From NCBI RefSeq assembly GCF_900582625.1, contig NZ_UTIQ01000241.1, positions 372,001-436,000 of the forward strand: a stretch of 64,000 bases of DNA. Direction: 5' to 3'. This stretch comes from Pseudomonas viridiflava (GTDB lineage: Bacteria; Pseudomonadota; Gammaproteobacteria; Pseudomonadales; Pseudomonadaceae). A program made the position numbers and the translations under genes. Below, one piece after another: positions 28,429-37,253 of the stretch (position 1 is its first letter; each line of letters opens with the position of its first letter). Under the pieces are notes generated by a model. That model saw only the letters and a list, made by a program, of their open reading frames with translations. It was not told where the DNA came from and searched no databases.

Positions 28429-29259
28429 ATGCGCGCTGTGCTGTTCTGCTTGTTTTGCCTCGCCCTCCCCGCCCACGCCGACAGTTACATCACACGCCTG
28501 CTGAATAAGCCGGTGCCCGGCGGCGTGGCGGTTGTCGACCTGGGCGCTGGCAACGGCACGCCATCCGCTACTTACCAAGGCAAGCCGGTGCTGGTGGTGA
28601 ATGAACAAGGGCAGCGCTGGCTGGCGATTGTCGGCGTGCCGCTGACCAGCAAAGCCGGCGCGCAGAATGTGCTCGCCAAGGATGCCAGCGGCAGCCGCAC
28701 TCTGACCTTTACCGTCGGAGCCAAGCGTTACGCCGAGCAACGCATCACCTTGAAAAACCAGCGCCAGGTCAACCCGAACCCGGCGGACCTCACGCGCATC
28801 GAGCGCGAACTGGCCGAGCAAACCCGCGCCTACCAAACTTTCAGTCCCGGCACGCCCAGCAACCTGCTGCTCGACAAACCGGTGAACGGCCCACTCTCCA
28901 GCCGCTTTGGCGTGCGGCGTTTCTTTAATGGCGAAGAACGCAACCCGCACTCCGGCCTCGACTTCGCGGTAGGCGCCGGCACGCCGATCAAAACCCCGGC
29001 GGCGGGCAAGGTCATTCTCATCGGCAATTATTTCTTTAACGGCAATACGGTATTTGTCGATCACGGCCAGGGCTTTATCAGCATGTTCTGCCATATGTCG
29101 AAAATCGACGTGAAGCTTGGCCAAGTGCTCGCACGCGGCGGCGTGGTGGGCAAGGTCGGCGCCACCGGCCGGGCAACCGGGCCGCATATGCACTGGAATG
29201 TCAGCTTGAATGATGTACGCGTCGACCCCGCCATTTTCATCGGCAAGTTCGAGCCGTAA
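28429..29259 (+). CDS. M23 family metallopeptidase
   Basis: A 276-residue exported peptidase. The signal peptide is about 1-16 (ending PAHA). A beta-rich N-terminal domain follows, then the LytM/M23 zinc domain (about 155-265): NPHSGLDFAVGAGTPI (first His and Asp ligands), then GPHMHWNVSLN (HxH, third ligand). All catalytic residues are present, so it is predicted to cut peptidoglycan cross-bridges or stems rather than act as an inactive activator. ATG 28429 is preferred to TTG 28423. It lies 27 bases after xseA and 26 before the channel gene, so the three may be one transcript. Confidence 0.9.
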   Translation: MRAVLFCLFCLALPAHADSYITRLLNKPVPGGVAVVDLGAGNGTPSATYQGKPVLVVNEQGQRWLAIVGVPLTSKAGAQNVLAKDASGSRTLTFTVGAKRYAEQRITLKNQRQVNPNPADLTRIERELAEQTRAYQTFSPGTPSNLLLDKPVNGPLSSRFGVRRFFNGEERNPHSGLDFAVGAGTPIKTPAAGKVILIGNYFFNGNTVFVDHGQGFISMFCHMSKIDVKLGQVLARGGVVGKVGATGRATGPHMHWNVSLNDVRVDPAIFIGKFEP

Positions 29260-29285
29260 GCCCAACCCAACGCCTGCACAGGACG

Positions 29286-30551
29286 ATGCACATGCAACAG
29301 CACTACGAAAACGCCGTGCAGTGGCTGGAACGCTTTCCTTATCTGTACAACCTGCTGGCTCTGGTGCTGCTGCTGTTTGCCGCGTGGCTGGCGAACTGGC
29401 TGATCAAACGCGTGCTGGTGCGCGGCTTTTATCGAATGCTGCGCGCCACCCATTTGGGACAGGACAAAGCCCTGGCGCGCTCGCACATCATTTCCCGTCT
29501 GGCCAACGTGGTGCCGGCGCTGATTCTGGCCACTGGCATCGAGCTAATTCCCGACCTGCCCAAAGCCGTCATCACCGTCACCCGCAACGTGTGCGGCGCT
29601 TTTATTGTGCTGACCCTGGCGCTGGCCGTGAGCGGCGCGCTGACGTTAGCGAACTCGTTCTACGAGCGCCGCCCCGACGCGCATTTGCGGCCGATCAAGG
29701 GCTATTTCCAGATCGTCAAAATCGCCATTTATGTGATCGCCACGGTGCTGATGATCGCCACACTGGTGGACCGCTCGCCGCTGATTCTGCTATCGGGCCT
29801 GGGCGCCATGGCCGCCGTGCTGATTCTGATTTTCCAGGACACCCTGCTCTCGCTGGTGGCCAGCGTGCAGATTTCCTCGAACGACATCGTGCGCGTGGGC
29901 GACTGGATTGAAATGCCGCAACTGAACGCCGACGGCGATGTGATCGACATCGCCCTGCACACCATCAAGGTGCAGAACTGGGATAAAACCATCACCACGA
30001 TTCCCACCAAACGCTTTATCACTGACTCGTTCAAAAACTGGCGCGGCATGCAGGAAGCCGGCGGGCGGCGGATCAAGCGCAGCCTGCATCTGGACCAGAA
30101 CAGCGTGCACTTCCTCAACCCCGAGGAAATCGAGCATCTGCGTCAGTTCAAACTGCTGGCGCCGTACCTGAAAAGCAAAGAAAGCGAGCTGATGAGCTGG
30201 AACAGTCAACTGGAGGAACCGCTGCGCGTGGCGGTGAACACCCGGCGCGTGACCAACATCGGCACCTTTCGCGCCTACGTCGAAAATTACCTGCGCCAGC
30301 ACCAAGGCATCCGCCAGGACATGACCCTGCTGGTGCGTCAGATGGCGCCACTCGCCGACGGACTGCCGCTGGAGCTGTATTGCTTCACCAACACCACCGC
30401 CTGGGTGGCGTACGAGGCGATTCAGTCAGACATCTTCGACCACATGCTGGCGATCCTTCCGGAGTTTGGCTTACGCGTGTTCCAGCACCCGAGCGGCGCG
30501 GATATGCGCGCGTACCAGGCCGCCATCAGCGAGCGGCCGGCGTCGTTGTAG
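29286..30551 (+). CDS. mechanosensitive ion channel, MscS superfamily (YbdG-like)
   Basis: A 421-residue inner-membrane channel. Five hydrophobic segments occupy about residues 15-185. The last, LILLSGLGAMAAVLILIFQD, is the pore-lining TM3-like helix, followed by the MscS beta domain (VGDWIEMPQLNADGDVIDI, about 211-229) and a mixed C-terminal region. The length and loop inserts resemble E. coli YbdG (MscM) more than MscS. Its role is release of osmolytes under osmotic downshock. Confidence 0.87.
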   Translation: MHMQQHYENAVQWLERFPYLYNLLALVLLLFAAWLANWLIKRVLVRGFYRMLRATHLGQDKALARSHIISRLANVVPALILATGIELIPDLPKAVITVTRNVCGAFIVLTLALAVSGALTLANSFYERRPDAHLRPIKGYFQIVKIAIYVIATVLMIATLVDRSPLILLSGLGAMAAVLILIFQDTLLSLVASVQISSNDIVRVGDWIEMPQLNADGDVIDIALHTIKVQNWDKTITTIPTKRFITDSFKNWRGMQEAGGRRIKRSLHLDQNSVHFLNPEEIEHLRQFKLLAPYLKSKESELMSWNSQLEEPLRVAVNTRRVTNIGTFRAYVENYLRQHQGIRQDMTLLVRQMAPLADGLPLELYCFTNTTAWVAYEAIQSDIFDHMLAILPEFGLRVFQHPSGADMRAYQAAISERPASL

Positions 30552-30896
30552 CGGCCTAGGCCCGCGACCATTAACCCCCAGGCGAACGCGACGATGTGCG
30601 CGCGCAATATTTGCCAAACAAGGGTTCGTGTCGCACAACTTTATTTCGCCAATTGGCCCGCTGCGCTACAAATCACCAAATTTTTCGCACCGGTTGCCAT
30701 ATTCAACCCAAGTGAATAGGGTTAACGGCATGAAAACGCCCCATACCCTCATTCTGCTGCGCCAACACGCCTGCCTGTGCCTGGTCAGTCCGCGACTGCA
30801 AAGCTGACTGCTCACCTCGCCGCGCTACGCTGTTATAGAAATCAAATATCCCGGTCGGCCACCCTCATCTGGCCACGCTTCATAAAGGAATTCGCC
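30552..30896 (+). promoter_or_regulatory. leuA leader region
   Basis: A 345-base gap before leuA. It holds an AT-richer stretch at 30665-30725, the short leader ORF at 30730-30807 and a small stem GGCCA/TGGCC at 30858-30873. No U-run terminator follows the small stem, so the mechanism may be attenuation or control of translation rather than a classic terminator switch. Confidence 0.5.
30730..30807 (+). CDS. putative leucine-rich leader peptide of leuA
   Basis: A 25-codon ORF starting ATG-AAA-ACG, with AGGG 8 bases upstream. The product, MKTPHTLILLRQHACLCLVS then PRLQS, has six Leu (CTC or CTG) and two Cys. It ends 89 bases before the leuA ATG. Leu codons in a short upstream ORF suggest leucine-sensed attenuation. 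The block RQHACLCLVSPRL also recalls the R-x-H-x-x-L-C-x-V-S pattern of putative leader peptides before sulfur genes in actinobacteria, from memory. Expression is unproven. Confidence 0.5.
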   Translation: MKTPHTLILLRQHACLCLVSPRLQS

Positions 30897-32573
30897 ATGA
30901 GCATGCTCAAAGACCCGTCGCATAAATACCGCGCCTTCACACCGATCAATATTCCCGACCGTACCTGGCCGAGCAAAGTGATCGACAAGGCGCCGATCTG
31001 GCTGAGCACCGACCTGCGCGATGGCAACCAGTCGCTTATCGAGCCGATGGATGCCGACAAAAAAATGCGCTTCTTCAAAACCCTGCTGGCCGTGGGTTTG
31101 AAGGAGATTGAAGTGGGCTTTCCGTCCGCCTCGCAAACCGACTTCGACTTCGTGCGTGAACTGATCGAAGGCGGCCATATTCCGGACGACGTGACCATTC
31201 AGGTGCTCACCCAGGCCCGCGAAGACCTGATCGAGCGCACCTTCGAATCGCTCAAAGGCGCCAAAAAAGCCATCGTTCACTACTACAACGCCTGCGCGCC
31301 GAGCTTTCGCCGCATCGTCTTCAACCAGGACAAGAACGGCGTAAAAGAAATTGCCGTGAACGCCGGCCAGATCATCAAGCGCCTGGCCGACGCCGCGCCA
31401 GAAACCCAGTGGGGTTTTGAGTATTCGCCGGAAGTGTTCAGCTCCACCGAAATCGATTTCTCGGTCGAGGTGTGCAACGCGGTGATCGCGGTGTTCCAGC
31501 CAACCCCGGCCAAGCCGCTGATCCTCAACCTGCCGGCAACCATCGAAAACGCGACGCCGAACAACTACGCCGACCAAATCGAATGGTTCTGCCGTCATGT
31601 GGATCGCCGTGACAGCGTGTTGATCAGCCTGCACACCCACAACGACCGTGGCACCGGCGTGGCCGCCACCGAGCTGGGCTTGATGGCCGGCGCCGACCGC
31701 GTGGAAGGCTGCCTGTTCGGCAACGGCGAGCGCACTGGCAACGTGTGCCTGGTGACTGTCGCCCTGAACCTGTACACCCAGGGCATCGACCCGCAGCTGG
31801 ACTTCTCCGACATCGACACCGTGCGCAAGGTGGTTGAAGACTGCAACCAACTGCCCGTGCACCCGCGTCACCCGTACGTGGGCGACCTGGTGCACACCGC
31901 GTTCTCCGGCTCGCACCAGGACGCCATTCGTAAAGGTTTCGCCCAGCAGAAAGAAGACGGCGTGTGGGAAGTGCCGTACTTGCCAATCGACCCGGCCGAC
32001 ATCGGCCGCAGCTACGAGGCGGTGATTCGCGTCAACAGCCAGTCGGGCAAAGGCGGCATTACCTTCCTGCTCGAACAGGAATACGGCATCAGCTTGCCGC
32101 GCCGTATGCAGATCGAATTCAGCCAGGTTGTGCAGAAAGAAACTGACCGCCTGGGCCTGGAAATGACGGCCGAGCAGATTTACAGCCTGTTGCAGAACGA
32201 ATACCTGCAAGCGGCCAGCCCGTACGCCCTGAAAAGCCATCGTTTGCAGGAAGAAAACGGCATCTGCAATGTCGATGTCGACGTCAGTGTCAGCGGTGAA
32301 TTGCGCCGCAAACACGGCACCGGCAAAGGGCCGCTGGAAGCACTGGTTGCCGCCTTGCCGCAGAACCTGGAAATCATCGACTACCACGAACACGCCATCG
32401 GCGCGGGCGCCAATGCCAAAGCGGCGGCGTATATCGAAGTGCGCCTGAACGGCGGGCGTCCGGTATTTGGGGTAGGCATTGACGAAAACATCACCACGGC
32501 CAGCTTCCGCGCCTTGTTCAGCGCGCTGAACCGAGCGTTGAAGCAGGCCGAGGAAAGCTCGCAGGCGGCGTGA
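30897..32573 (+). CDS. leuA: 2-isopropylmalate synthase
   Basis: First committed step of leucine synthesis: acetyl-CoA plus 2-oxoisovalerate gives 2-isopropylmalate. The 558 residues are the longer LeuA type 2 form. Seen: ISTDLRDGNQSLIEPMD-like start of the HMGL barrel (WLSTDLRDGNQSL, about 39-51), LHTHNDRGTGVAATELGLMA (metal ligand His pair), VEGCLFGNGERTGN, and a C-terminal LeuA regulatory domain (about 430-555) for leucine feedback. ATG 30897 has AAAGGA 7 bases upstream; the open frame upstream to 30777 is ignored. It is followed by a terminator. Confidence 0.97.
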   Translation: MSMLKDPSHKYRAFTPINIPDRTWPSKVIDKAPIWLSTDLRDGNQSLIEPMDADKKMRFFKTLLAVGLKEIEVGFPSASQTDFDFVRELIEGGHIPDDVTIQVLTQAREDLIERTFESLKGAKKAIVHYYNACAPSFRRIVFNQDKNGVKEIAVNAGQIIKRLADAAPETQWGFEYSPEVFSSTEIDFSVEVCNAVIAVFQPTPAKPLILNLPATIENATPNNYADQIEWFCRHVDRRDSVLISLHTHNDRGTGVAATELGLMAGADRVEGCLFGNGERTGNVCLVTVALNLYTQGIDPQLDFSDIDTVRKVVEDCNQLPVHPRHPYVGDLVHTAFSGSHQDAIRKGFAQQKEDGVWEVPYLPIDPADIGRSYEAVIRVNSQSGKGGITFLLEQEYGISLPRRMQIEFSQVVQKETDRLGLEMTAEQIYSLLQNEYLQAASPYALKSHRLQEENGICNVDVDVSVSGELRRKHGTGKGPLEALVAALPQNLEIIDYHEHAIGAGANAKAAAYIEVRLNGGRPVFGVGIDENITTASFRALFSALNRALKQAEESSQAA

Positions 32574-32596
32574 GTGGGTTGCGGTAGTTGGGAACG

Positions 32597-32621
32597 GGGC
32601 GCCTGGTGGGCGCCCTTTTTT
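32597..32621 (+). terminator. terminator of leuA
   Basis: Seven-bp stem GGGCGCC/GGCGCCC with loop TGGTG, followed by six T residues, 24 bases after the leuA stop. Confidence 0.85.
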
Positions 32622-32699
32622 ATGGCCTTTGGAAACTGCGAAACGAAGGACGGTGGGTGCAGCCGGGAGATGCGACGCTGGACTTAACGACCTCCTCGC

Positions 32700-33050
32700 C
32701 CCCACCACCGTCACCGCCGCGTGCGCGAGGATGACGGGGGATTGGCTGAGAGGTACGTCCCTAGACTGACGAGGCCCCCTCCCCCGCCACCGTCACCCTC
32801 GCGCACGCGGGGGTCAAGTATCGGTCAGGAGAGCGGCGATCTATCCGAAAGCCTGGATCCCCGCCTTCGCGAGGATGACGGGGAATTGAGCTGAAAGGTA
32901 CGTCCCTAGACTGACGAGGCCCCCTCCCCCGCCACCGTCACCCTCGCGCACGCGGGGGTCCAGTATCGGTCAGGAAACCGGCGATCCATCCGAGACACTG
33001 GATCCCGAATCGTCGGACCGCCGCATTCGCGAGGATGACGGTGGTTTGGG
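32700..33050. repeat. tandem intergenic repeat, about 145 bp, two copies
   Basis: The block starting AGGTACGTCCCTAGACTGAC at 32751 recurs at 32896 with few changes. Each copy includes a CACCGTCACCCTCGCGCACG segment and a TGGATCCC...CGCGAGGATGACGG segment, a dispersed repeat type also seen at 41111 and 54686. The second copy has about 13 extra bases (GAATCGTCGGACC region). This fills most of the 545-base gap between leuA and the next gene. I see no gene in it. Confidence 0.8.
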
Positions 33051-33071
33051 CCAGGTCTAGCGCAAACCAAC

Positions 33072-33102
33072 AAAAAGCCCCGCATTCCGCGGGGCTTTTT
33101 TT
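33072..33102. terminator. bidirectional terminator
   Basis: The stem AAAAAGCCCCGC/GCGGGGCTTTTT with loop ATTCC has a T-run on either strand. It lies 17 bases past the stop of the minus-strand coiled-coil gene. Confidence 0.85.
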
Positions 33103-33118
33103 GTTACCTCAAATACGC

Positions 33119-33955
33119 TTACTGCCGCGCATTCAACTGCTGCTGAAGATTCTGCACCTGCGCCTGCAGCGTGCTGATGTTGCGGGTCATCTGCGCACGG
33201 AAGGCGTCGAATTCGCTGGTGTTGGCACTCGCCGCAGCCGGCCGGTTTTCCTGTTCGCTTTTTAGCACCAGCAAATCCTGCTCAAGCCGGCCAATCGCGA
33301 CATTCGGGTTGCCCTGTTTTTTCAACGCGTCGATGTCAGCGCCAAGGCTTTTGAGCTGGGCGTCGATCTTGCTGGTGTCACCCTGCGCCGCTTTCAGCGC
33401 GGCCTGGTCGCTGGCCACGGTTTTCAGTTTGCTGTCGAACTGCGCGGTGGCGTCTTGCTGGGTTTTCAGGTCGGCGGCGACTTGCTCTACGCGCTTGCTC
33501 TGATCGCCCTGCTTGCTGTTCAAGGTTTGCAGTTGCTTAGTCAAGTCGGCGACTTTGCTTTCCAGCCCTTTGACCTGCAAGCGCAAGGCTTCGCTGCCGC
33601 TGGTGACGTTGGACTCCGTGGCCACCACCTTGCCGGAAATATCCTGAATACGCCCGGCGGCGTCTTCGCTGATGCGGGCGAAGCTTTCTTGCGTGGCAAC
33701 CAGTTGCTGGCTCATCAGCTCGATTTGCTGATGACTCCACCAGCCCAAGCCGCCAAACGCGATCATCAGGGCGGCGACCAATGTCCACAGCGGCGCCGTG
33801 CTAGGGCCTTTGGTTTTGGCGGGCGGGCTTACATAGCCACGGTCCAGCGGCGCATGGCGGGCGTGGTCGTGGTGGTCGGCGGCAAAGTCGTGGTCGCGTG
33901 CGTCAGTGGTCAGGCTGGGAACGTTGTCCAGTTCATCGAGAGCGTCGTTACGCAT
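33119..33955 (-). CDS. membrane-anchored coiled-coil protein, function unknown
   Basis: A 278-residue protein with a His/Asp-rich cytoplasmic N-terminus (residues 1-50, DHDFAADHHDHARHA), one transmembrane helix (about 57-76, LWTLVAALMIAFGGLGWW) and a long Gln/Lys/Asp-rich alpha-helical region (about 80-278) with heptad-like Leu/Val spacing, ending LQAQVQNLQQQLNARQ. No catalytic motif or ATP-binding loop is present. The layout suits a structural or scaffold protein of the envelope. AAGG lies 6 bases before the ATG. It is followed by a terminator and appears monocistronic. Confidence 0.75.
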   Translation of the reverse strand: MRNDALDELDNVPSLTTDARDHDFAADHHDHARHAPLDRGYVSPPAKTKGPSTAPLWTLVAALMIAFGGLGWWSHQQIELMSQQLVATQESFARISEDAAGRIQDISGKVVATESNVTSGSEALRLQVKGLESKVADLTKQLQTLNSKQGDQSKRVEQVAADLKTQQDATAQFDSKLKTVASDQAALKAAQGDTSKIDAQLKSLGADIDALKKQGNPNVAIGRLEQDLLVLKSEQENRPAAASANTSEFDAFRAQMTRNISTLQAQVQNLQQQLNARQ

Positions 33956-34298
33956 GGGTCAACCTTTTGGGCACGCAGTGAATAATTGGAGCGACAGGGC
34001 GCGCAGTATACCGAGCGCAGCGGTGGTGCCCAATGGGGCATAACGCACCGCCGCCGCGCATGTAAAGCGCCTGAGACACCCATCGACCGCCTGCGGGGCG
34101 CGCAGTTCCTGGTTTTGTGAACTGGTACAGCATTTGCTATGACCCTGATGCTCGCCAACGAGCGGCGGATAACCCCGCGCCAGATCGGCCCAAGCCGGCA
34201 AACGCGCGGGTTATTCAGTCCGGAAAACACTGCCCGACCAGCACACGTTTTCACACCCAGGCTCCGCTTCGGCCTTGGGTTAACGGGGGAGAAATCGA
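33956..34298. other. 343-base gap between divergent genes
   Basis: It holds the upstream regions of the coiled-coil gene (minus) and the 87-residue gene (plus). The only clear signal is GGGGAG about 8 bases before the start at 34299. I see no convincing promoter, RNA gene or repeat. Confidence 0.4.
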
Positions 34299-34562
34299 AT
34301 GGAACTGACTAAATCTGTACTCGATTGCATGCAAACACTGCGGCGCCGACTGCGTCAGGAACAACAGGTGGACGTGCGCCTCAGCCAGCCCGACGCCATC
34401 ATGTGCATGTTGGTGGCCTGCGCGGCGTCCGATAATGAACAAACCCGCGAAATGGGCCACACGCTCAGTGAGCTGACCGACATCCGGCTCGCCCCGCCGG
34501 CACTCAGCGAAGCCGAACTGATCGCCAAGTACACGCGCTACGCCGGCCCGCTAAGAGGCTGA
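34299..34562 (+). CDS. small conserved-looking protein of unknown function
   Basis: An 87-residue, probably helical, soluble protein (MELTKSVLDCMQTLRRRLRQ ...). Codon use is like its neighbours, and a strong ribosome-binding motif (GGGGAG) stands 8 bases before the ATG, which supports a real gene. There is no signal peptide, membrane helix or motif that I recognise. It is convergent with the epimerase gene, whose stop lies 10 bases away. Confidence 0.6.
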   Translation: MELTKSVLDCMQTLRRRLRQEQQVDVRLSQPDAIMCMLVACAASDNEQTREMGHTLSELTDIRLAPPALSEAELIAKYTRYAGPLRG

Positions 34563-34572
34563 CGGAACGCGC

Positions 34573-35571
34573 TTAGCGAGCGCCTTCGCCGACCACTTTC
34601 CACCAGGTGCAAAACTCGTCGAGCGCGGTCCAGATCGGGGTCTGGGGCGCGTAGTCGAGTTCGCGTCGGGCGCGGCTGATGTCGAGGGAAAAGTCTTTCG
34701 ACATGACCGCCACGCCCAGGCGAAACAGGTTCGGCTGCGGCCGCCCCGGCAGTAACTTGCATACGGTTTCGTTCACCGTGGCGGCGGCATAGGCCAGGCC
34801 CACGGGCACGTGTTTGGTCACGGGCGGCAGGTCGAGCTGGCGTAACACGTAATTGACCACATCCCACAGCGGCACCGGTTCGCCATTGCTGATGTTGTAC
34901 ACCTTGCCCAACGCCGGCCCGCCCGCCAGCAGGCTGCTGAACAGCGCCTCGTTGAGGTTGTGCATGCTGGTGAAGTCGACGCGGTTGAGGCCGTTGCCGA
35001 TGATCGCCAGGCGGCCCTTGCGCTGCATCTCGATCAAGCGCGGAAAGATGCTGGTGTCGCCTGCGCCGGTGACGAAGCGTGGACGCAGGGCGATCACTTC
35101 CAAACCGAATTCCTGCGCTGCCATCACCTCCTGTTCAGCGATGAATTTGGTTTCGCCGTAGTAGTCGACGAACTTCTTCGGCACCTGTTCTTCGGTGAGG
35201 CCGATGTGGGATTTGCCGTCGAAATACACCGAGGGCGAAGACAGGTGCACCAGTCGCCGCACCTTTTGGCCGAGGCAGGCTTCGATCACGTTTTGCGTCA
35301 GCACTACGTTGCCGTTGTAGAAATGCTCCCGCCGGCCCCAGGTGCCGACGGCGCCGGCACAGTGCACGACCATGTCCACGTCGTGGCAAAGGCTGCGCAC
35401 CAGGCTCGGGTCGCTGAGGTCGCCCTGCACATATTCGGCGCCGCGCTTAATCAGGTGCTCTACCGCTTCCGGGCGGCGGCCGTTGATACGCACCGCCAAG
35501 CCTTGCTCCAACGCAAAGCGGGCGAAGCGTCCGCCGATAAAGCCACTCGCCCCGGTCACCAGAATCTTCAT
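34573..35571 (-). CDS. NAD(P)-dependent epimerase / 3-beta-HSD family dehydrogenase
   Basis: A 332-residue extended short-chain dehydrogenase. The N-terminal Rossmann motif is MKILVTGASGFIGGRFARFA, and the catalytic YxxxK is in VDYYGETKFIAEQ (about residues 134-146). Ser and structural residues lie in HLSSPSVYFDGK, then RPRFVTGAGDTSIFPR. It resembles 3-beta-hydroxysteroid dehydrogenase/isomerase-type and sterol or dihydroflavonol reductase-like proteins; the substrate is unknown. The start at 35571 replaces a longer frame that begins at 35664 with unrelated residues. Confidence 0.85.
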   Translation of the reverse strand: MKILVTGASGFIGGRFARFALEQGLAVRINGRRPEAVEHLIKRGAEYVQGDLSDPSLVRSLCHDVDMVVHCAGAVGTWGRREHFYNGNVVLTQNVIEACLGQKVRRLVHLSSPSVYFDGKSHIGLTEEQVPKKFVDYYGETKFIAEQEVMAAQEFGLEVIALRPRFVTGAGDTSIFPRLIEMQRKGRLAIIGNGLNRVDFTSMHNLNEALFSSLLAGGPALGKVYNISNGEPVPLWDVVNYVLRQLDLPPVTKHVPVGLAYAAATVNETVCKLLPGRPQPNLFRLGVAVMSKDFSLDISRARRELDYAPQTPIWTALDEFCTWWKVVGEGAR

Positions 35572-35860
35572 CGCCCACCGCCATGGTTTTTGTAATGGCG
35601 GTGACTGTAGCAAGCACAGCGTACCGGCGCTGTGACCTGTAGAGCCAAGATTCTGGCTTACCACCTGCCCTGGCGCACCTGATCAACTGAGGCATCGCGC
35701 TAAGCGTTCGCTCCGGATTTCCGCGCTCAAGCTGCAGTGCTCCGAGTCCTCGGGCGGAAAGCTCAGACGCTCAAAGCCGAAGCAGGCGCTTTAGACCAAA
35801 GCCTTCCTCGCCCACTGTTTCCACTGCTTCAAAACCCCACAATCGAGAAAGGACGTAACC

Positions 35861-36178
35861 ATGCATCAGAAAACCACTGCAGCTGACGACGACCAACCCG
35901 TGTTGACCCGGGGGGTCCTGGGAAAGCACATTTTTGGTGAACTCATGCAATTTATCAGCGCCCCGTCGGTGCTTACGTTCGATGGCAAACCGTACGACAA
36001 CAGCCAGGCCGAGCACGAATATATGGCCATCAATATTGACCGGGACAACTACGGATATATGAAGGAACCAGAACAGGGCTTTAACACCACCTGGTTCAAC
36101 CCTAGTGACCACGACCACGTGATGACCGACACCGACATCGCGTACGCCAAAAAGATTGCCGTAGTTTCCGGTCGCTGA
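35861..36178 (+). CDS. hypothetical protein, possible orphan gene
   Basis: A 105-residue soluble, acidic, aromatic-rich protein (EYMAINIDRDNYGYMKEPEQ, WFNPSDHDHVMTDTDIAYAK). AAAGGA stands 6 bases before the ATG, which supports translation. I recognise no family. The spacing of Tyr, Asp and His could suit a small binding protein, but that is speculation. It lies between the epimerase and argP genes, and I recall no counterpart at this place in P. aeruginosa. Confidence 0.6.
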   Translation: MHQKTTAADDDQPVLTRGVLGKHIFGELMQFISAPSVLTFDGKPYDNSQAEHEYMAINIDRDNYGYMKEPEQGFNTTWFNPSDHDHVMTDTDIAYAKKIAVVSGR

Positions 36179-36265
36179 TCAAAACCATCGCCAAACACGC
36201 CTATTAGGCGGAAATGGGCGCGCCGCTACGTACGTCCGCACACGCGCGCGTACGCACCGCGCGCC

Positions 36266-37156
36266 CTAAATCTGGACCAGTATCTGGGAGGTGGCCTTCT
36301 GCAAGTGGCGGGTCATCTCGCCCAGCAATTCCCCGCCATTGCGCCAGTGGTGCCAGTACAGCGGCACGTCGATCAATCGATCAGGTTGCAGCACCCGCAA
36401 GGCGCCGCGCTGCAGCAGTTCGGTCACTTGCAGTTCCGGCACCAGGCCCCAGCCCAACCCCGCTTCGGCCATGCGTATAAACCCTTCGGACGAGGGGCAC
36501 AGGTGGTAAGCAAACGCGCCGTCCACGCCCTGGCTGGCGAGGTAGCGATGCTGAAGAAAATCGTCCGGGCCGAAGACAATAGCCGGCGCCTTGGCCAAGC
36601 CGGGCGCGGTAATACCGCCGCCGAAGTGCCGGGCGATAAAAGCAGGGCTGGCCAAGGCGCGATAACGCATAGCCCCGAGCGCCAGGCTGCGGGCGCCTGC
36701 CACCGGCTTGTCGGTGGCGCACACGCAGGCCGCCACGTCGCCACCGCGCATGCGTTTCAGGCCAACTTCCTGATCTTCCACCACCAGTTCCAGCAACACC
36801 TGATGCTCGGCGCAGAACGCAGTCACCGCCTGCGCCCACCAGGTCGCCAGACTGTCGGCATTGAGCGCAATACGCAGCCGTTCAGGCGCCGCTCCTTCGT
36901 CCAGCGCCGGCACCTGGCCGGACAGATCGCGCTCCAGCAAGCGCACCTGCTGCACATGGTTGAGCAAGCGGCGGCCGATGTCGGTCGGCGCTGGCGGCGT
37001 GCCGCGCACCAGCACCGGCTGCCCGACCCGCGCTTCCAGCAGTTTGATGCGCTGCGACACCGCCGACTGCGACAGCCCCAGCACCTGCGCGGCGCGTTCA
37101 AAGCCGGCCTGTTCAACCACGGCGGCCAACGCGGCAAGAAGCTTGTAATCGAACAT
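36266..37156 (-). CDS. argP: LysR family regulator, ArgP type
   Basis: A 296-residue transcription regulator. The N-terminal winged helix-turn-helix (about 3-62) reads YKLLAALAAVVEQAGFERAAQVLGLSQSAVSQRIKLLEAR, split here into 20-residue parts: helix region EQAGFERAAQVLGLSQSAVS and recognition helix QRIKLLEARVGQPVLVR. The periplasmic-binding-like effector domain follows (about 90-290). It is divergent from a LysE/ArgO-type exporter across 97 bases, the classic arrangement in which ArgP (IciA) activates the exporter in response to arginine or lysine. The start at 37156 gives the usual MFDYKLLAAL N-terminus. Confidence 0.87.
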   Translation of the reverse strand: MFDYKLLAALAAVVEQAGFERAAQVLGLSQSAVSQRIKLLEARVGQPVLVRGTPPAPTDIGRRLLNHVQQVRLLERDLSGQVPALDEGAAPERLRIALNADSLATWWAQAVTAFCAEHQVLLELVVEDQEVGLKRMRGGDVAACVCATDKPVAGARSLALGAMRYRALASPAFIARHFGGGITAPGLAKAPAIVFGPDDFLQHRYLASQGVDGAFAYHLCPSSEGFIRMAEAGLGWGLVPELQVTELLQRGALRVLQPDRLIDVPLYWHHWRNGGELLGEMTRHLQKATSQILVQI

Positions 37157-37253
37157 TATCGAATTTCCTAATAGGCGATCAGCAGGATTCGTTTTCCTTA
37201 TACAACGCTGCCGCGCAGACTCGCCACACGAATCAGCATCAGGACTTCTCACT

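Noticed and set aside
30825..32714. 629-residue open frame opposite leuA
   Set aside because: Antisense shadow of leuA; Val/Ala/His-rich with no start signal.
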